Assembly: GCF_000046705.1 (NCBI RefSeq)
Contig: NC_005956.1
Location: 62,001 to 126,000 of the forward strand
Direction: 5' to 3'
From: Bartonella henselae str. Houston-1
GTDB lineage: Bacteria > Pseudomonadota > Alphaproteobacteria > Rhizobiales > Rhizobiaceae
Length of the DNA stretch: 64,000 nt
This document shows, piece after piece, positions 1 to 10,361 of the stretch. The translations under genes were made by a program, and so were the position numbers. How positions within the stretch are numbered: the stretch's first letter is position 1; every line of letters starts with the position of its first letter. The notes beneath the pieces are model-generated. The model searched no databases. It was given only the letters and a program-made list of their open reading frames with translations, and was not told the DNA's origin.

Positions 1-1479
1 GCAGGTATCGATAAAGTTGCTCCCTTCGTGAAAGATAAAAGCAATAAAATGCCCACAGTTGAAGAATTGGGTTATAAAGTTGGGTTTGTTGCTAAATCTG
101 AAACTATTCTTAAAACAGAACAATGGGCGATTGAAGGATGGCGTCGACAAGGGTATGCGAAAGCTAAAGTTATCAAGAGTGAAGTTGTTGCGGATCACGT
201 TGCGCGTCTCATTGATGCGCAGATTACTGTTGATCCTGGACGCCAAGCTTATTATGGTCCTTTAAGTGTGCGTAATGTTAGTAAAAAACCAGCTGTAGAT
301 TCAGCTTATATCGCATGGATGACAGGACTAAAGCTAGGTCAGAGATATGATTCTGAGGCTGTTACTAAAGCGAATGAACGACTTGTACGGCTTGATGTTT
401 TTCGTGCTGTGAATATACATGAAGCTGAGACAATTAATCCTAATGGGAGTTTGCCCCTTACACTTGTTGTACAGGAGCGTAAGCCACGTCGTTTTGGTGC
501 TGGTGGGAGCTATTCTACATTAGATGGTGCTGGTTTTGAAGCGTATTGGATGCATAAAAATCTTTTTGGTCATGCGGAACGTCTTAAAATTGAGACGAAA
601 ATAAATGGTGTTGGTGGCAACAAGAATCAGTCGTATGATTTTAAAAGTTTTAATTATCTTTTAGGCAGCACGTTTATAAAGCCTGGTATACTCACTCCTG
701 ATACAGACTTTAGAGCAGAATTGAAAGTTCAGCAAGATGTCCTAGAAAATTATACAACAAAAGCCATTAGAGGAAGGTTGGGTATAACGCATATTTTTAA
801 TAATAATCTATCGGGACAGATTGCTGTAGAAGTTTCTAAGGGTTATTCACGCGATATCTATTTTGGGAACCGTGACTTTACAACAATAGGGTTACCGTTT
901 GGTTTAATTTACGATAGTCGTAATAATAAGTTCAATGCAACAAAAGGTTTATATGGTGAAGTGCTTCTTGAACCTTTTTATGAAATGCGCTTTAGCAATT
1001 GTGTGTCAAAAATGACTTTAGAAGGTCGTTCTTATTGGGCGCTGGATGAAAAAGAGCGTTTTATTTTTGCAGCGCGAGCAAAGCTTGGTACAATTGTTGG
1101 GAGTGATACAGCACAAATACCTTCGGATACGCTTTTTTTTGCTGGTGGTGGTGGCTCTGTTCGCGGTTATGCTTATCGCAATATTGGTATTAAAACAGAC
1201 AATGATGCTGTTGTTGGCGGGCGGACACTTTTTGAGGGATCAGCAGAGTTACGTTTTTCTTTAAATGATAAGATAGGGGTTGTCAGTTTTCTTGATGGAG
1301 GTATTGTAGGGGACAAAGCGCGTTTTGATTTTTCTAAAAAAATGAAATGGGGAACCGGTATTGGAGGCCGCTATATGACAAATCTTGGTCCTTTACGTAT
1401 TGATCTAGCATTTCCTCTTAAGCGCGAGAAAGGTGATCCTCGTATTGGTTTTTATGTGGGTATAGGGCAAGCGTTTTAA
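1..1479 (+). CDS. tamA: TamA, outer-membrane translocation/assembly module (5' partial)
   Basis: BamA/Omp85-family outer-membrane barrel that, with TamB, helps insert or transport envelope proteins and lipids. The reading frame is open from base 1, so the true start, signal peptide and first POTRA domain lie outside the window; 492 codons are visible. The first 150 or so residues look like POTRA repeats. The rest is a C-terminal surface-antigen barrel: the region after RKPRRFGAGGSYST is strand-rich and glycine/aromatic-rich, and it contains a GGGGSVRGYAYRNIG stretch that matches the conserved VRGY loop motif of Omp85 proteins. It ends in an aromatic residue (GIGQAF), as outer-membrane barrels do. 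The stop codon overlaps the tamB start by one base (TAATG), so the two are translationally coupled. Seen: frame, motifs and overlap. Function is from family knowledge. Confidence 0.9.
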   Translation, partial: AGIDKVAPFVKDKSNKMPTVEELGYKVGFVAKSETILKTEQWAIEGWRRQGYAKAKVIKSEVVADHVARLIDAQITVDPGRQAYYGPLSVRNVSKKPAVDSAYIAWMTGLKLGQRYDSEAVTKANERLVRLDVFRAVNIHEAETINPNGSLPLTLVVQERKPRRFGAGGSYSTLDGAGFEAYWMHKNLFGHAERLKIETKINGVGGNKNQSYDFKSFNYLLGSTFIKPGILTPDTDFRAELKVQQDVLENYTTKAIRGRLGITHIFNNNLSGQIAVEVSKGYSRDIYFGNRDFTTIGLPFGLIYDSRNNKFNATKGLYGEVLLEPFYEMRFSNCVSKMTLEGRSYWALDEKERFIFAARAKLGTIVGSDTAQIPSDTLFFAGGGGSVRGYAYRNIGIKTDNDAVVGGRTLFEGSAELRFSLNDKIGVVSFLDGGIVGDKARFDFSKKMKWGTGIGGRYMTNLGPLRIDLAFPLKREKGDPRIGFYVGIGQAF

Positions 1480-4400
1480 TGAAAAAAATTATGCGTTTAT
1501 CGGCTTTCTTTTTTGGATTTTTGTTTTTTTCGCTAAGCACTCTTGTCTTTACGCAGAAAGGAAATTCACTCTCTAACCAAGCGACAGGGGAGGATCATTC
1601 ATGGTTTGTCTCTTTGATTGAGCGTAAACTTTCAGCACCTAATCGTCAAGTTCGTTTCCATAATATGCAAGGGGCATTGTCGTCTCAAACATCTATTGAT
1701 GCTATTACCATCAGTGATAAGAAGGGTGTCTGGCTTAGAATTACTAATGCTAAGATGGATTGGAACCGCTTAGCTTTGCTAAGGGGGCGGATGAGTATTA
1801 ACCAGCTTTCGATGGATCAGGTTACGTTTTTACGCAAACCGCAGGAAAACTCTTCTTTTGTTTCTTCTCTTGAGGCAGGGAATTTTTCTTTACCAACATT
1901 GCCCTTTGCCATTTCTATTGATACGCTTGCAGTTCAGCATGTGGCATTTGAAAAAGACCTTTTTGGTTTTCCTGCTGATATTTCCTTAAAAGGAAATCTA
2001 ACCTTGGCGAATGGTGACTTTGATGTTGATATAGCAGCTCAGCGTTTAGATGCACCTGGATCTTTTTCTGTCCTAACGAAGATATCCGATAGCAATCGTA
2101 CGGCTAAAATTGATATTTCTGCGGATGAACCGCAAAATGGTATCTTGGCGAATGTTTTTAAATTTGAAAAGCGTCCTGCATTAAATCTGGCAATGAAAGG
2201 CGAAGGTACTTTTGATGATTTGGTTGTCAGACTTTATTTGGAAGCTGATCAATATCCTGTTTTAGATGGCAATGTTATTTTTACAAGTATTGCAGAAGGA
2301 CACGGTTTTTCTACGAAACTGGTGGGCAAACTTGGCCCTTTAATGTCTCCTCAATATCAGAGCTTCTTCGAATCTGATCTAACGTTAAAAGTTAAAGCGA
2401 GGGTAATAAAAGAAGGTATAACTTACCTTGATCATATGGTTATTCAGAATGAATCAATGAATGTTGTAGCTAATGCTGAAATAACAGCAGATGGATTTTT
2501 GCGGCGGCTTTTTGTTGATGGCAAAATGGCTCTTGATAAAAAAAATGAATCTGCTCGTTTATCAGTATCAGAAATGCCAAAGCATGCCGATAATATTGCT
2601 TTGAACATTGACTATGGCCGAGAAGGACAACATTCCTGGAATGGGCGGCTTGTTATACATCATTTAAACAATAAAAATATTCATATTCGTGATGCCATTT
2701 TTGATATGGGGGGGGTGAGCGAAAATCTTGATGATGCAGCCTCTCGTCATGTTGGTATTCAGGTTAAAGGAACTCTTCAAGGGGTTAAAAAAAATAAGAG
2801 CACATTGGGGGAAGATCTTGGACAAACAGTTCGTGTGCATATAGATACGGATATTGTTTCTAGAAAACCAGTTTTGATACATGATTTTAGTATTACGGGT
2901 CAGGGGTTTTCTGCTTGGTTAAAAGGGAAAATGGATCATTTTGTTTTTAAAGGCAATCTTGGTTTAAAAGCGCAAACGCTTGCTTCTTTTAATCTATTGA
3001 GTGAACAATCACTCTCTGGTAGCGCAGATATTAAAGCCAAAGGAATGATTGGTTTAATAAGTGGCGTTTTTGATCTTGAATTATCAGGGATGGCTGATAA
3101 TACGAAAATAGGCGTTGAATCTTTTGATCGTTTATTCAAAGGAAATTTTACTCTTTTAGGTGGTGCTGCTTATGATACAACAAATCTGATTTTGCGTCAT
3201 TTGAATTTGAAAAGTCAATACGCAAACATAAAGGCTAATGGATATTTTTCAAGTGAAAGGGCTAAAATGGACCTCTATGCTCAAATATCTGATCTTGCCT
3301 GTTTGGATCCGAGAATGAACGGTACTCTCACAATCAAAAGTACTGCGAGAGGACACGATCACCTTATAAAACTTGATACACATGCTCATGTTGCTGAAGC
3401 ATTTTTAGTAGGGAAGAAGCTGCAAAACACAACACTCACTATGAAAACACTGGTGGATAATACATCACCGGTTACGTCTTTTACTGGTTCTGTAAAGGGT
3501 GAAGGAACTTTTTCTAATAAACCATTGTATTTGTCTGCTTCTTTTAAGGATTCTCATCAGATTCGAAAATTTGAAGATATCGATATGAAAGTGGGAAGCA
3601 CAAAAATAATGGGTGATTTGTCTCAAGCAGCAGGCTTTATGAAAGGAGCTTTGCATATTGATGCTGATGATATTTTATTGCTTTCCGCATTGTTTTTGCA
3701 GGAAGGCAATGGAAAATTAAAGGGGGATTTTATTTTTGATGAAGAAAATGGCAGACAAAAGGCCAATCTAAAAGCGCATATTGACCATTTAAGCTTTGCA
3801 AAGAATAAAATTAAAAAGTTGACAGTAAAAGGAGACGTCTTTGATCCTTTTGGCATGATCCAGTTTGAGGGTTTGATCAATGCCGAGCATATTCAAACGC
3901 CTGTGATGATGATTAATCGTTTACATGCTCATGCCAATGGCAAGAATGGACAAACAGTTTTTACTGTTCAAGCAATGTTCCCTAATAATACAAATGCGCA
4001 GCTTTCTGGCAGCATGGTTACGGTAGAACTTCCAGACGGCATACAACGAGAAGTGCAGATTAAAACTATAGATGTTAAACAACACAATCTTCATGCGACA
4101 CTGCCTAAATCGGCTACAATTATTTTCGATAAAGAGGGAATGACAATTGATGAATTAGGAATTGCAATTAATGGAGGTAAAATTATTCTTGCGGGAAATA
4201 TTCAAGATTCCCTTAATCTGCACCTTACAATGAATGCGTTCCCTGCTGCTTTAGTTAATCTATGGAAATCCAACCTTGGAGTAGCTGGTACTGTAACAGG
4301 GCAGATTACGATTCGTGGTAGTTTTCAAAAGCCTGATGTAACTTATGATCTAAAAGGTGAAGAACTGACAACACTTGCTTTTCAAAATAAAAAAATAATG

Positions 4401-6125
4401 CCTTTTGTTCTTTCTGCTAAAGGTAAAACAGTAGATCAGAACCTTACTTTGAATGCAAATTTAACAGGAGAGGGGGTACAAGCACAAGCACAGGGTCGTA
4501 TATCTTTAGATAAAAATAAGCTTGATCTCCACGTTAATTTGCAAGATTTGCCTGCACGTTTGATGAATAGTTTTATTGAAGGGCAAGCACTTGGAGGAGC
4601 CGTGGTAGGTAGGATCGATATTGCTGGAACAATGAAGGATCCATCTGCTTCTTTTGAGCTTGCTAGTCAAAGCTTAACTGCTATGACGCATAAAGGACCT
4701 CTGTTGATCAATATGAATGCTCGTGGTTCTTACAAAAAATCGACTTTTCATATTGAGCGTATGATAGCGACCGGAGATAAAGGATTAGATCTCTCCATAA
4801 ATGGACCTGTTTCTCTTAATGGTTCAGCTGTCAAATTGAATGTTAAAGGGGCAATGCCTCTTGCTTTTGTTGATTTATTATTAGCAAAACGTGGTGCGCA
4901 TATAACAGGCATGACCAGAGTTGATGCAACGATTAATGGTGAATTACTTAATCCGCAATTGGTAGGAAGTTTTTCTATAGTCAATGGTAGTTTTTTTGAT
5001 TCACAAACAAATTTAGGATTGAATAATATAACCGTTGAAGGAAAACTAAATGGCGATCATATTCTTCTAGAGAAAGCTTTAGCTGTTTCGTCTGAGGGAG
5101 GATCAATTTCTGCTTCAGGTCGTATTTCTAATAATCTGCAACCAGATTTGGTCCTTCATCTTAATAACGCCAATTATAACGATGGCTCAATGATTCTTGC
5201 AACGTTGTCAGGTAAGATAACTATGACGGGTCATTTTGGAGATGGTCTCGTTATTGGTGGTGATATCACAGTTGAAAAAGCTGAAGTTTTAGTTCCTGAT
5301 CATTTTCAAAACGCAAAGTTTCTTGATATTAAAAATAAAAACTTAACCAAATCGATTAAAAAAACACTTGAACGTGCTGATGTTGAGAACACCAACAAAA
5401 ATCGAGTAGAATCTCAAGAATCCTCTTCTGTGATACTGTCAAATATGCGTCTTACTGCACGCAATCAGTTTTTTGTACGTGGACGAGGATTAGATACTGA
5501 ACTGGGAGGACGCATTAATATAGTCGGTCCATTAAATGATGTGCATCCAGTTGGTGAGTTTAGAATGATTCGTGGACGTTTTGATATTCTTTCACAGCGT
5601 CTTAGTTTTGATCAAGGACAAGCGAGTTTTAGCGGTAATCTTAATCCTACGGTTTATTTTGTAGCAAACAAGAATAGTGGTGATATTCGTTTCACTGTAA
5701 CCGTCAGTGGAACGATTGATAATCTTGAGATTAATTTTTCTTCACAACCAAATTTGCCACAAGATGAGATTTTGGCACGCTTGATTTTTAATCGCTCTCT
5801 TAATGAATTATCACCATTTCAGATTGCCCAGCTTGCGGCAGCGGCAGCTGATCTTGCTGGTGCTTCTAATACATCCTTGTTGAATACTCTACGGGCTAAA
5901 ATTGGTCTTGACGATCTTGATGTTATCATTGATGAAAAGGGTAACACGGGCTTACGCATTGGGCGCTATATACACAATAACATTTATTTAGGATTTGAAG
6001 CAGGATCGAATGGAAAGACGAAGGGAACAATTAATTTAGATATTTCTCGCCATCTTAAAGCGAAAGGCGCCATAGGGAATGAAAAAGACTCTAGTATTGG
6101 TCTATTCTATGAGAGAGACTATTGA
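1479..6125 (+). CDS. tamB: TamB, inner-membrane-anchored translocation/assembly protein
   Basis: Partner of TamA: a long periplasm-spanning protein of the AsmA-like/TamB group (DUF490) thought to bridge inner and outer membranes. It has 1548 residues, near the family's usual size in rhizobia. The N-terminus (MKKIMRLSAFFFGFLFF, then more hydrophobic residues to about 25) is a signal anchor. The body consists of repetitive, amphipathic beta-strand segments with many Asn/Gly turns. The last 350 or so residues are the conserved C-terminal domain, with features such as RGRGLDTELGGRINIVGP and the final GLFYERDY. It starts on the last base of the tamA stop codon. No functional gene follows for 2.2 kb. 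Confidence 0.92.
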   Translation: MKKIMRLSAFFFGFLFFSLSTLVFTQKGNSLSNQATGEDHSWFVSLIERKLSAPNRQVRFHNMQGALSSQTSIDAITISDKKGVWLRITNAKMDWNRLALLRGRMSINQLSMDQVTFLRKPQENSSFVSSLEAGNFSLPTLPFAISIDTLAVQHVAFEKDLFGFPADISLKGNLTLANGDFDVDIAAQRLDAPGSFSVLTKISDSNRTAKIDISADEPQNGILANVFKFEKRPALNLAMKGEGTFDDLVVRLYLEADQYPVLDGNVIFTSIAEGHGFSTKLVGKLGPLMSPQYQSFFESDLTLKVKARVIKEGITYLDHMVIQNESMNVVANAEITADGFLRRLFVDGKMALDKKNESARLSVSEMPKHADNIALNIDYGREGQHSWNGRLVIHHLNNKNIHIRDAIFDMGGVSENLDDAASRHVGIQVKGTLQGVKKNKSTLGEDLGQTVRVHIDTDIVSRKPVLIHDFSITGQGFSAWLKGKMDHFVFKGNLGLKAQTLASFNLLSEQSLSGSADIKAKGMIGLISGVFDLELSGMADNTKIGVESFDRLFKGNFTLLGGAAYDTTNLILRHLNLKSQYANIKANGYFSSERAKMDLYAQISDLACLDPRMNGTLTIKSTARGHDHLIKLDTHAHVAEAFLVGKKLQNTTLTMKTLVDNTSPVTSFTGSVKGEGTFSNKPLYLSASFKDSHQIRKFEDIDMKVGSTKIMGDLSQAAGFMKGALHIDADDILLLSALFLQEGNGKLKGDFIFDEENGRQKANLKAHIDHLSFAKNKIKKLTVKGDVFDPFGMIQFEGLINAEHIQTPVMMINRLHAHANGKNGQTVFTVQAMFPNNTNAQLSGSMVTVELPDGIQREVQIKTIDVKQHNLHATLPKSATIIFDKEGMTIDELGIAINGGKIILAGNIQDSLNLHLTMNAFPAALVNLWKSNLGVAGTVTGQITIRGSFQKPDVTYDLKGEELTTLAFQNKKIMPFVLSAKGKTVDQNLTLNANLTGEGVQAQAQGRISLDKNKLDLHVNLQDLPARLMNSFIEGQALGGAVVGRIDIAGTMKDPSASFELASQSLTAMTHKGPLLINMNARGSYKKSTFHIERMIATGDKGLDLSINGPVSLNGSAVKLNVKGAMPLAFVDLLLAKRGAHITGMTRVDATINGELLNPQLVGSFSIVNGSFFDSQTNLGLNNITVEGKLNGDHILLEKALAVSSEGGSISASGRISNNLQPDLVLHLNNANYNDGSMILATLSGKITMTGHFGDGLVIGGDITVEKAEVLVPDHFQNAKFLDIKNKNLTKSIKKTLERADVENTNKNRVESQESSSVILSNMRLTARNQFFVRGRGLDTELGGRINIVGPLNDVHPVGEFRMIRGRFDILSQRLSFDQGQASFSGNLNPTVYFVANKNSGDIRFTVTVSGTIDNLEINFSSQPNLPQDEILARLIFNRSLNELSPFQIAQLAAAAADLAGASNTSLLNTLRAKIGLDDLDVIIDEKGNTGLRIGRYIHNNIYLGFEAGSNGKTKGTINLDISRHLKAKGAIGNEKDSSIGLFYERDY

Positions 6126-6874
6126 GGATTAAAGTTTTGAAACTCCAATGACTTAAGTTTTATATATCTAACGCTCTCAGTGAGAGAATGATTGAAATAA
6201 TAGACTAGAAATCTTATAAAAGAAGGGGACTTTTTATCGAATCACGAAAAGATATTCCTGAAATATTTGATTTTTTGTTTATTGTGTTCTTTAATGAAAA
6301 TGCTTTTTACAAAAAACAACAAACCATTATGCTATTCATGCCTGAACTTGTTTTAACGTCTCTTGTTACTCTCAATCTCATTTCACAATACTATTATCAA
6401 TAATAGAACGCGAAATACATGGAGCAGGACTATCTTAACTTATGTAAAGTATAAGCCAGTACTATCATTCTACATTTCCAAACATTCCAACTGATTTTAT
6501 ATTAATACTCTTTTCTCAAATGGTTTTTATTCAAACGTTGATCTTATTTGTGATATGCAAAATTTTTTTGAATTTGAATGCAAAGATTTAAAATAAAAGA
6601 ATCTTACAATCTTCCGAGCACTCATTCAAATTACAAAACGATAAATTATCTTTATAAAATTGTATTTGATAAAAGAAGCATTTGATAAAGCAACGTTTTT
6701 AGTAAAAATAGCTCATTATAGTTACACAGTATTTTCTATTATAGTGTCACGCCTTCCTTTCATATTCTCAATAGGGTTAGTTTGTATAGCGCCGTCAATC
6801 TGATTTATGAATATGGTACAAAGGATTTGTACGAACACTTGTAAGGATAAGAAGATGCAAAGCCAGTTATGTCA
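6126..6874. other. Gene-poor spacer after tamB
   Basis: About 750 bases with no credible coding sequence: stops occur in all frames and there is no ribosome-binding site with a conserved product. The only recognisable element is one copy of a 37-bp repeated module at 6622-6658 (listed separately). What lies on its minus-strand downstream side, towards 6126, shows no integrase similarity that I can read. The spacer is strongly AT-rich, typical of decayed DNA. Confidence 0.6.
6622..6658 (-). repeat. 37-bp palindrome-bearing module, copy A
   Basis: One of six copies in the window of a 37-bp element. Read on the plus strand it begins TCATTCAAATT and contains the perfect 11-bp palindrome GATAAATTATC. 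The other copies are at 7685-7721, 31605-31641 and 42791-42827 (same orientation) and 30034-30070 and 54375-54411 (opposite orientation). Most copies lie just upstream of remnants of an integrase gene, so the element is probably that gene's 5' region, an operator or part of an attachment site. Here no integrase sequence is recognisable beside it. A flanking motif resembling AGAATCTTACAATCTTC is also shared with other copies. Confidence 0.7.
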
Positions 6875-7570
6875 TTTTTATCGTTTTACTCAGTGTCTGA
6901 TAAAGAGCCGGAATATCTCTCCAATCCATAGCTGGTCTATTAGTGGTTTTATCACCTTGTTTTCTTAGTAAAGCTCGTGCTTTTTCTTTTTTTTGTAAAT
7001 CAATATCTAAACCTAGCACAGCAGCGTGTTTGAGATAAAGATTAAGGCAGTTTAGTGCTTTCTCTGCTGTTGCAGCTTTTGTATGCAGATCGGAAGAACA
7101 TTGCGTATATCTATTTGTATAATCTCTGAAAAGGCAACAGCCTCATTGGGGAAGAATATGAAGTTGTACAAATAGAAACCAACTTCCAGCCTTATCATCA
7201 CCCTTTAATTCGGCTTACGGCTTTCAAAAGCATTGAGGAGTAATATCTTTTCAATAATGGAGAGTGCGCATTGCCTCACATTTTTGTTTCTCATGTTCTT
7301 AATAGGGTCATATGCCTCAATGTAAAACAGGACATCATTCTGTATTTCATTCACACACTTGTTTTAAAGAGACATCCAGCACACCTAAGCTCCTTTCACG
7401 ATGATGACGGCGTTTTTTGTGAAGGATATAATGGGAAATCCGTTGTGCACTACCCTCTTTATGCTTATGAAGGAGTAAGTCGGCACTGTTATTCTCTTGG
7501 TTAGCGCAAAATGTTGTGACAGGCCTTGGTACTTAAGATGGTTCATAAGGGGCATTTTTATTTTTTTAAG
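6875..7570 (-). pseudogene. Degraded tyrosine-type phage integrase
   Basis: The minus strand carries pieces of a P4-like tyrosine recombinase in several frames. A middle segment (RC of about 6880-7080) reads continuously and includes KALNCLNLYLKHAAVLGLD and PAMDWRDIPALYQTLSKT, equivalent to the core region preceding the first catalytic arginine. Towards 7230-7270 the N-terminal piece (MRQCALSIIEKILLLNAFES) can be read, and RC of about 7535-7550 gives a possible start MPLMNHLK. Stops and frameshifts separate these pieces, and the catalytic C-terminal half with R..H.R..Y is missing. Two related copies lie at 30034-30955 and 30956-31600, with fragments at 29914-29973 and 54535-54753. It is non-functional. 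Confidence 0.78.
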
Positions 7571-7684
7571 TTGTTTTTATCCGCACGCCGCCCCGCCCCC
7601 TTTTTGTAACATGCAAGAGAATGGTTTTGAGTGATTCACGATGAGAGTGTTTGAGATGAGAAGATCTTAGGATATTCGGAGTTC

Positions 7685-7721
7685 TCATTCAAATTGCAAA
7701 GCGATGAATTATCTTTATAAA
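7685..7721 (-). repeat. 37-bp palindrome-bearing module, copy B
   Basis: Second copy of the module. The palindrome here has one change (GATGAATTATC). It sits just upstream (minus-strand sense) of the integrase remnant at 6875-7570, about 140 bases before its apparent start. This is the spacing also seen for the copies at 42791 and 54375, which supports the view that the module is the integrase gene's 5' leader or operator. Confidence 0.7.
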
Positions 7722-7744
7722 TCAATATGTAACATTTTTGATTA

Positions 7745-8110
7745 ATAGGATAGGAATACTGTTTTGCTCCTCATTCGTTTTTTTCACGCATCAGGATCAT
7801 AGTCTTTATCAATGATAACATATGTATTTTCAAACTTTTCAAGAGATTAAAGTGTTTTAGAAATATCATTCCAATTCTTCGATATGAGAATAAAATTGCA
7901 AGACTTTATCCACAGCATCAATTACAACAAGGAATTTCGTGATAAATCCTTCTTTATTTCTTCCTGATACTTCCTTTCATGCCGAGTTTATCTTTAGTTT
8001 ATAGCATAATTTATAATCAGCAGCATGGGGACAAGCAGGGACAAAAGTAGCATTGATTCAGCATCACGGTCCTTGGTAACTCTTTCAGAATTTGATGTTG
8101 AACGTTTTAA
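7745..8110 (-). pseudogene. IS5-family (IS427-like) transposase remnant
   Basis: RC translation of this stretch gives, in one interrupted frame, PACPHAADYK, then NKEGFITKFLVVIDAVDK, then further down KFENTYVIIDKDYDPDA. These match in order the conserved DDE-transposase landmarks of IS5/IS427 elements: the first-Asp region with R.H.HAAG, the GRSRGGFTTKIH.. block, the DALGNPLKF block and the ADKGYD block holding the second Asp. Several stops interrupt it, and both the N-terminal and C-terminal parts are unrecognisable. I could not see terminal inverted repeats. It is an inactive relic, beside the integrase relic. Confidence 0.7.
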
Positions 8111-8372
8111 AATGGGCTCCTTGCTTAAGAAAAGGGTAAACTCTCACTGTTGAGTCTTTGCTTTCAAATGAGGTGAATTTTTTCAAGGAAATAACGGGTA
8201 AAATTTCCAATTCTTATGAAAATCCTAAAAACGTATTTTCAATAAATCGTCAAACTTTTATCAATCGCTGTATGTGATATAATATTCTTTTCTAGTTATA
8301 TTCCTATTCTTTACAAAGGAATATAATCATCTCTCCACTTTTTATCTTAAATTTTACTTAAATGTTTAAAAA
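8111..8372. other. Non-coding spacer
   Basis: A further 260 bases between the transposase remnant and the stop codon of the ABC exporter. No gene is seen, and no clear intrinsic terminator for the exporter gene. Confidence 0.5.
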
Positions 8373-10139
8373 CTAGGACTTTTGCTTTTTAAATTGTATA
8401 TTATGAAGTTTTTTGTAAAAACTGTGTTCTTTTGCCAGCAATTCTTTTTGTGTACCTTGTTCAATGAGTTCACCATTTTTTATGACAACAATTTTATGAG
8501 CGCGAGCAATTGTTGAAAGGCGATGAGCAATGATAATAGTTGTGCGCCCTTTGGTAAGATGATAAAGGGATTCACTGATTTGTGCTTCCGTGTGCGAATC
8601 TAAAGCACTTGTTGCTTCATCAAGAATCAGGATTTCACTATCATGGAGCATTGCTCTAGCGATAGCGAGTCGTTGTTTTTGTCCTCCTGAGAGATTACAA
8701 CCATTATCACCGACCTGTGTATCATAGCCATTTGGTAGATCCATAATGAAGTCGTGAGCATTAGCTGTTTTTGCTGCTTTTATAATGTCGTCGTCGCTAG
8801 CACCTTCTTTTCCTAGCCCGATATTATATTTAACGGTTCCTTGAAAGAGAAAAGTATCCTGTCCTACATAAGTCATTAGATTTCTCAAGGAGCGAAATGT
8901 AGTATAGCGAATGTCTTGATTATTAATCAATATGCGTCCCTTTGTAGGGTCATAAAGACGCATAATAAGGTTGATAAAGGTTGATTTTCCTGAACCAGAT
9001 GGTCCCACCAATGCTGTCATTTTTCCGGGTTCTATTTCTAGATTAACGTCCTTTAACACCATTTGGTTATCGGTATATGCAAACGATACGTCTTCGAAAC
9101 GGATAGCTCCTTGAGTTTTATGCAAATCTTTAGCTTTTTCATGTTCTATAACCGTAAGGGGATGGTCAAGTACTTCAAACATTGTACGGATATTAACCAA
9201 GCCAGATTCAATTTTAACACGTACATTTGCTAGTCTTTTTGCGGGTTCATAAGCGAGAAGTAAAGCAACAATGAAGGACATGAATTCACCTTGAACGCCT
9301 GCACGTTGGGTTGCGAGGTAACCAGAAAAACAGATAATACCTGCAATGGCGACACCAGTGAGTGTTTCCATAATTGGGTTGGTAATGGCTTGAAGTGTCG
9401 CAATATTGTTTGCTTGTTTTTCAACATTACAAATGGCTTTGTTCATACGTTTTCTCATTAGTTCTTCTAATGAAAAAGCCTTAATAACTCGAATACCAAT
9501 GGTACTTTCCTGCACAATTTTGATAATTTCACCAAGTGAGAGAAGTTCTTTTTCCACTAGACGGCGAACACGTTTTAAAGCCATTCGAACCCCTAAAAAG
9601 GCGAGTGGTCCTACTATTAAAGTAAGAGTGATTAACGTAAAGTTTTGAATGAACATGACAAGCAACAGGCCACTAACAGAAAGCAAGTCACGCACAAAAG
9701 TTGTAATAATTATATCAATGATATTACGCACTGCTGTAGCGTTGTGGGTGACACGTACAAGAAGATCAGATGAAGTGTTATTGTGATAAAAAGAGACACT
9801 TTGTTCCATCATGCGTGCGTAAATTTTACGCTGTTGTTCAGCAACGATACTATTACCTGCTTTGTTCAAAAAATAAGTCTGAGCAAAAGTTGCAATTCCT
9901 TTAAGAATAAAAATGAAAGCAATGATGATAGAAATTACAATGATCATACCAAAATTTTGCGCATCAATAATATAATTAACAACGTCACGCATGATCCATG
10001 CACTCGCTGCCGTTGTACAGGAAATAATGATCATTGAAAAAATAGCTGCACTATACCAACGTGCGTGTTTATGAAAATTTTCTCGCAAAAGACGGATGAT
10101 AAGATGTTTATCAAAAGTAGAAATTTGTTTTTTAACCAT
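8373..10139 (-). CDS. ABC exporter, MsbA-like half-transporter
   Basis: Type IV ABC exporter with fused membrane and ATPase domains, 588 residues, probably a homodimeric lipid or drug flippase in the inner membrane. The membrane domain covers about residues 25-310 with roughly six hydrophobic segments. The nucleotide-binding domain has Walker A GPSGSGKS (about 379-386), the Q-loop GQD, the signature LSGGQ (about 483), Walker B ILILDEATSALD (about 503-514) and the switch histidine in IIIAHR. All catalytic residues are present, so it should be active. It is transcribed alone, convergent towards the tamB spacer, with infC upstream on the same strand. The exact substrate cannot be told from sequence; lipid A-core export (MsbA) is one possibility. 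Confidence 0.85.
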   Translation of the reverse strand: MVKKQISTFDKHLIIRLLRENFHKHARWYSAAIFSMIIISCTTAASAWIMRDVVNYIIDAQNFGMIIVISIIIAFIFILKGIATFAQTYFLNKAGNSIVAEQQRKIYARMMEQSVSFYHNNTSSDLLVRVTHNATAVRNIIDIIITTFVRDLLSVSGLLLVMFIQNFTLITLTLIVGPLAFLGVRMALKRVRRLVEKELLSLGEIIKIVQESTIGIRVIKAFSLEELMRKRMNKAICNVEKQANNIATLQAITNPIMETLTGVAIAGIICFSGYLATQRAGVQGEFMSFIVALLLAYEPAKRLANVRVKIESGLVNIRTMFEVLDHPLTVIEHEKAKDLHKTQGAIRFEDVSFAYTDNQMVLKDVNLEIEPGKMTALVGPSGSGKSTFINLIMRLYDPTKGRILINNQDIRYTTFRSLRNLMTYVGQDTFLFQGTVKYNIGLGKEGASDDDIIKAAKTANAHDFIMDLPNGYDTQVGDNGCNLSGGQKQRLAIARAMLHDSEILILDEATSALDSHTEAQISESLYHLTKGRTTIIIAHRLSTIARAHKIVVIKNGELIEQGTQKELLAKEHSFYKKLHNIQFKKQKS

Positions 10140-10269
10140 GAAGCGCTTCTATATTCTACCGTTGTTTTATGCAAGATCGAAGCATTCTTATTAAAGACGT
10201 TGAGTCTTTAAATTGATAAAAAGGGTATTCTCTTAAATAGAAGGATTGGTGGAAAACAATCAAACCCTT

Positions 10270-10300
10270 AAAAGCACCACCTGCCTTACGTGGCACTTTT
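10270..10300 (-). terminator. Stem-loop downstream of infC
   Basis: 11-bp inverted repeat (AAAAGCACCAC at 10270-10280 and GTGGCACTTTT at 10290-10300, allowing two G-U pairs) with a 9-base loop, about 60 bases after the infC stop codon. The minus-strand 3' arm ends in four T. It is probably the infC terminator, though the T-run is short. Confidence 0.6.
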
Positions 10301-10361
10301 AAATCATATTCCTAAACCAACTCTAGATGAGTTGTATTCTCTATATTACTCCCATGAAAAA

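Noticed and set aside
7271..7504. 77-codon plus-strand ORF
   Set aside because: It is the antisense shadow of the minus-strand integrase remnant; no ribosome-binding site or family match.
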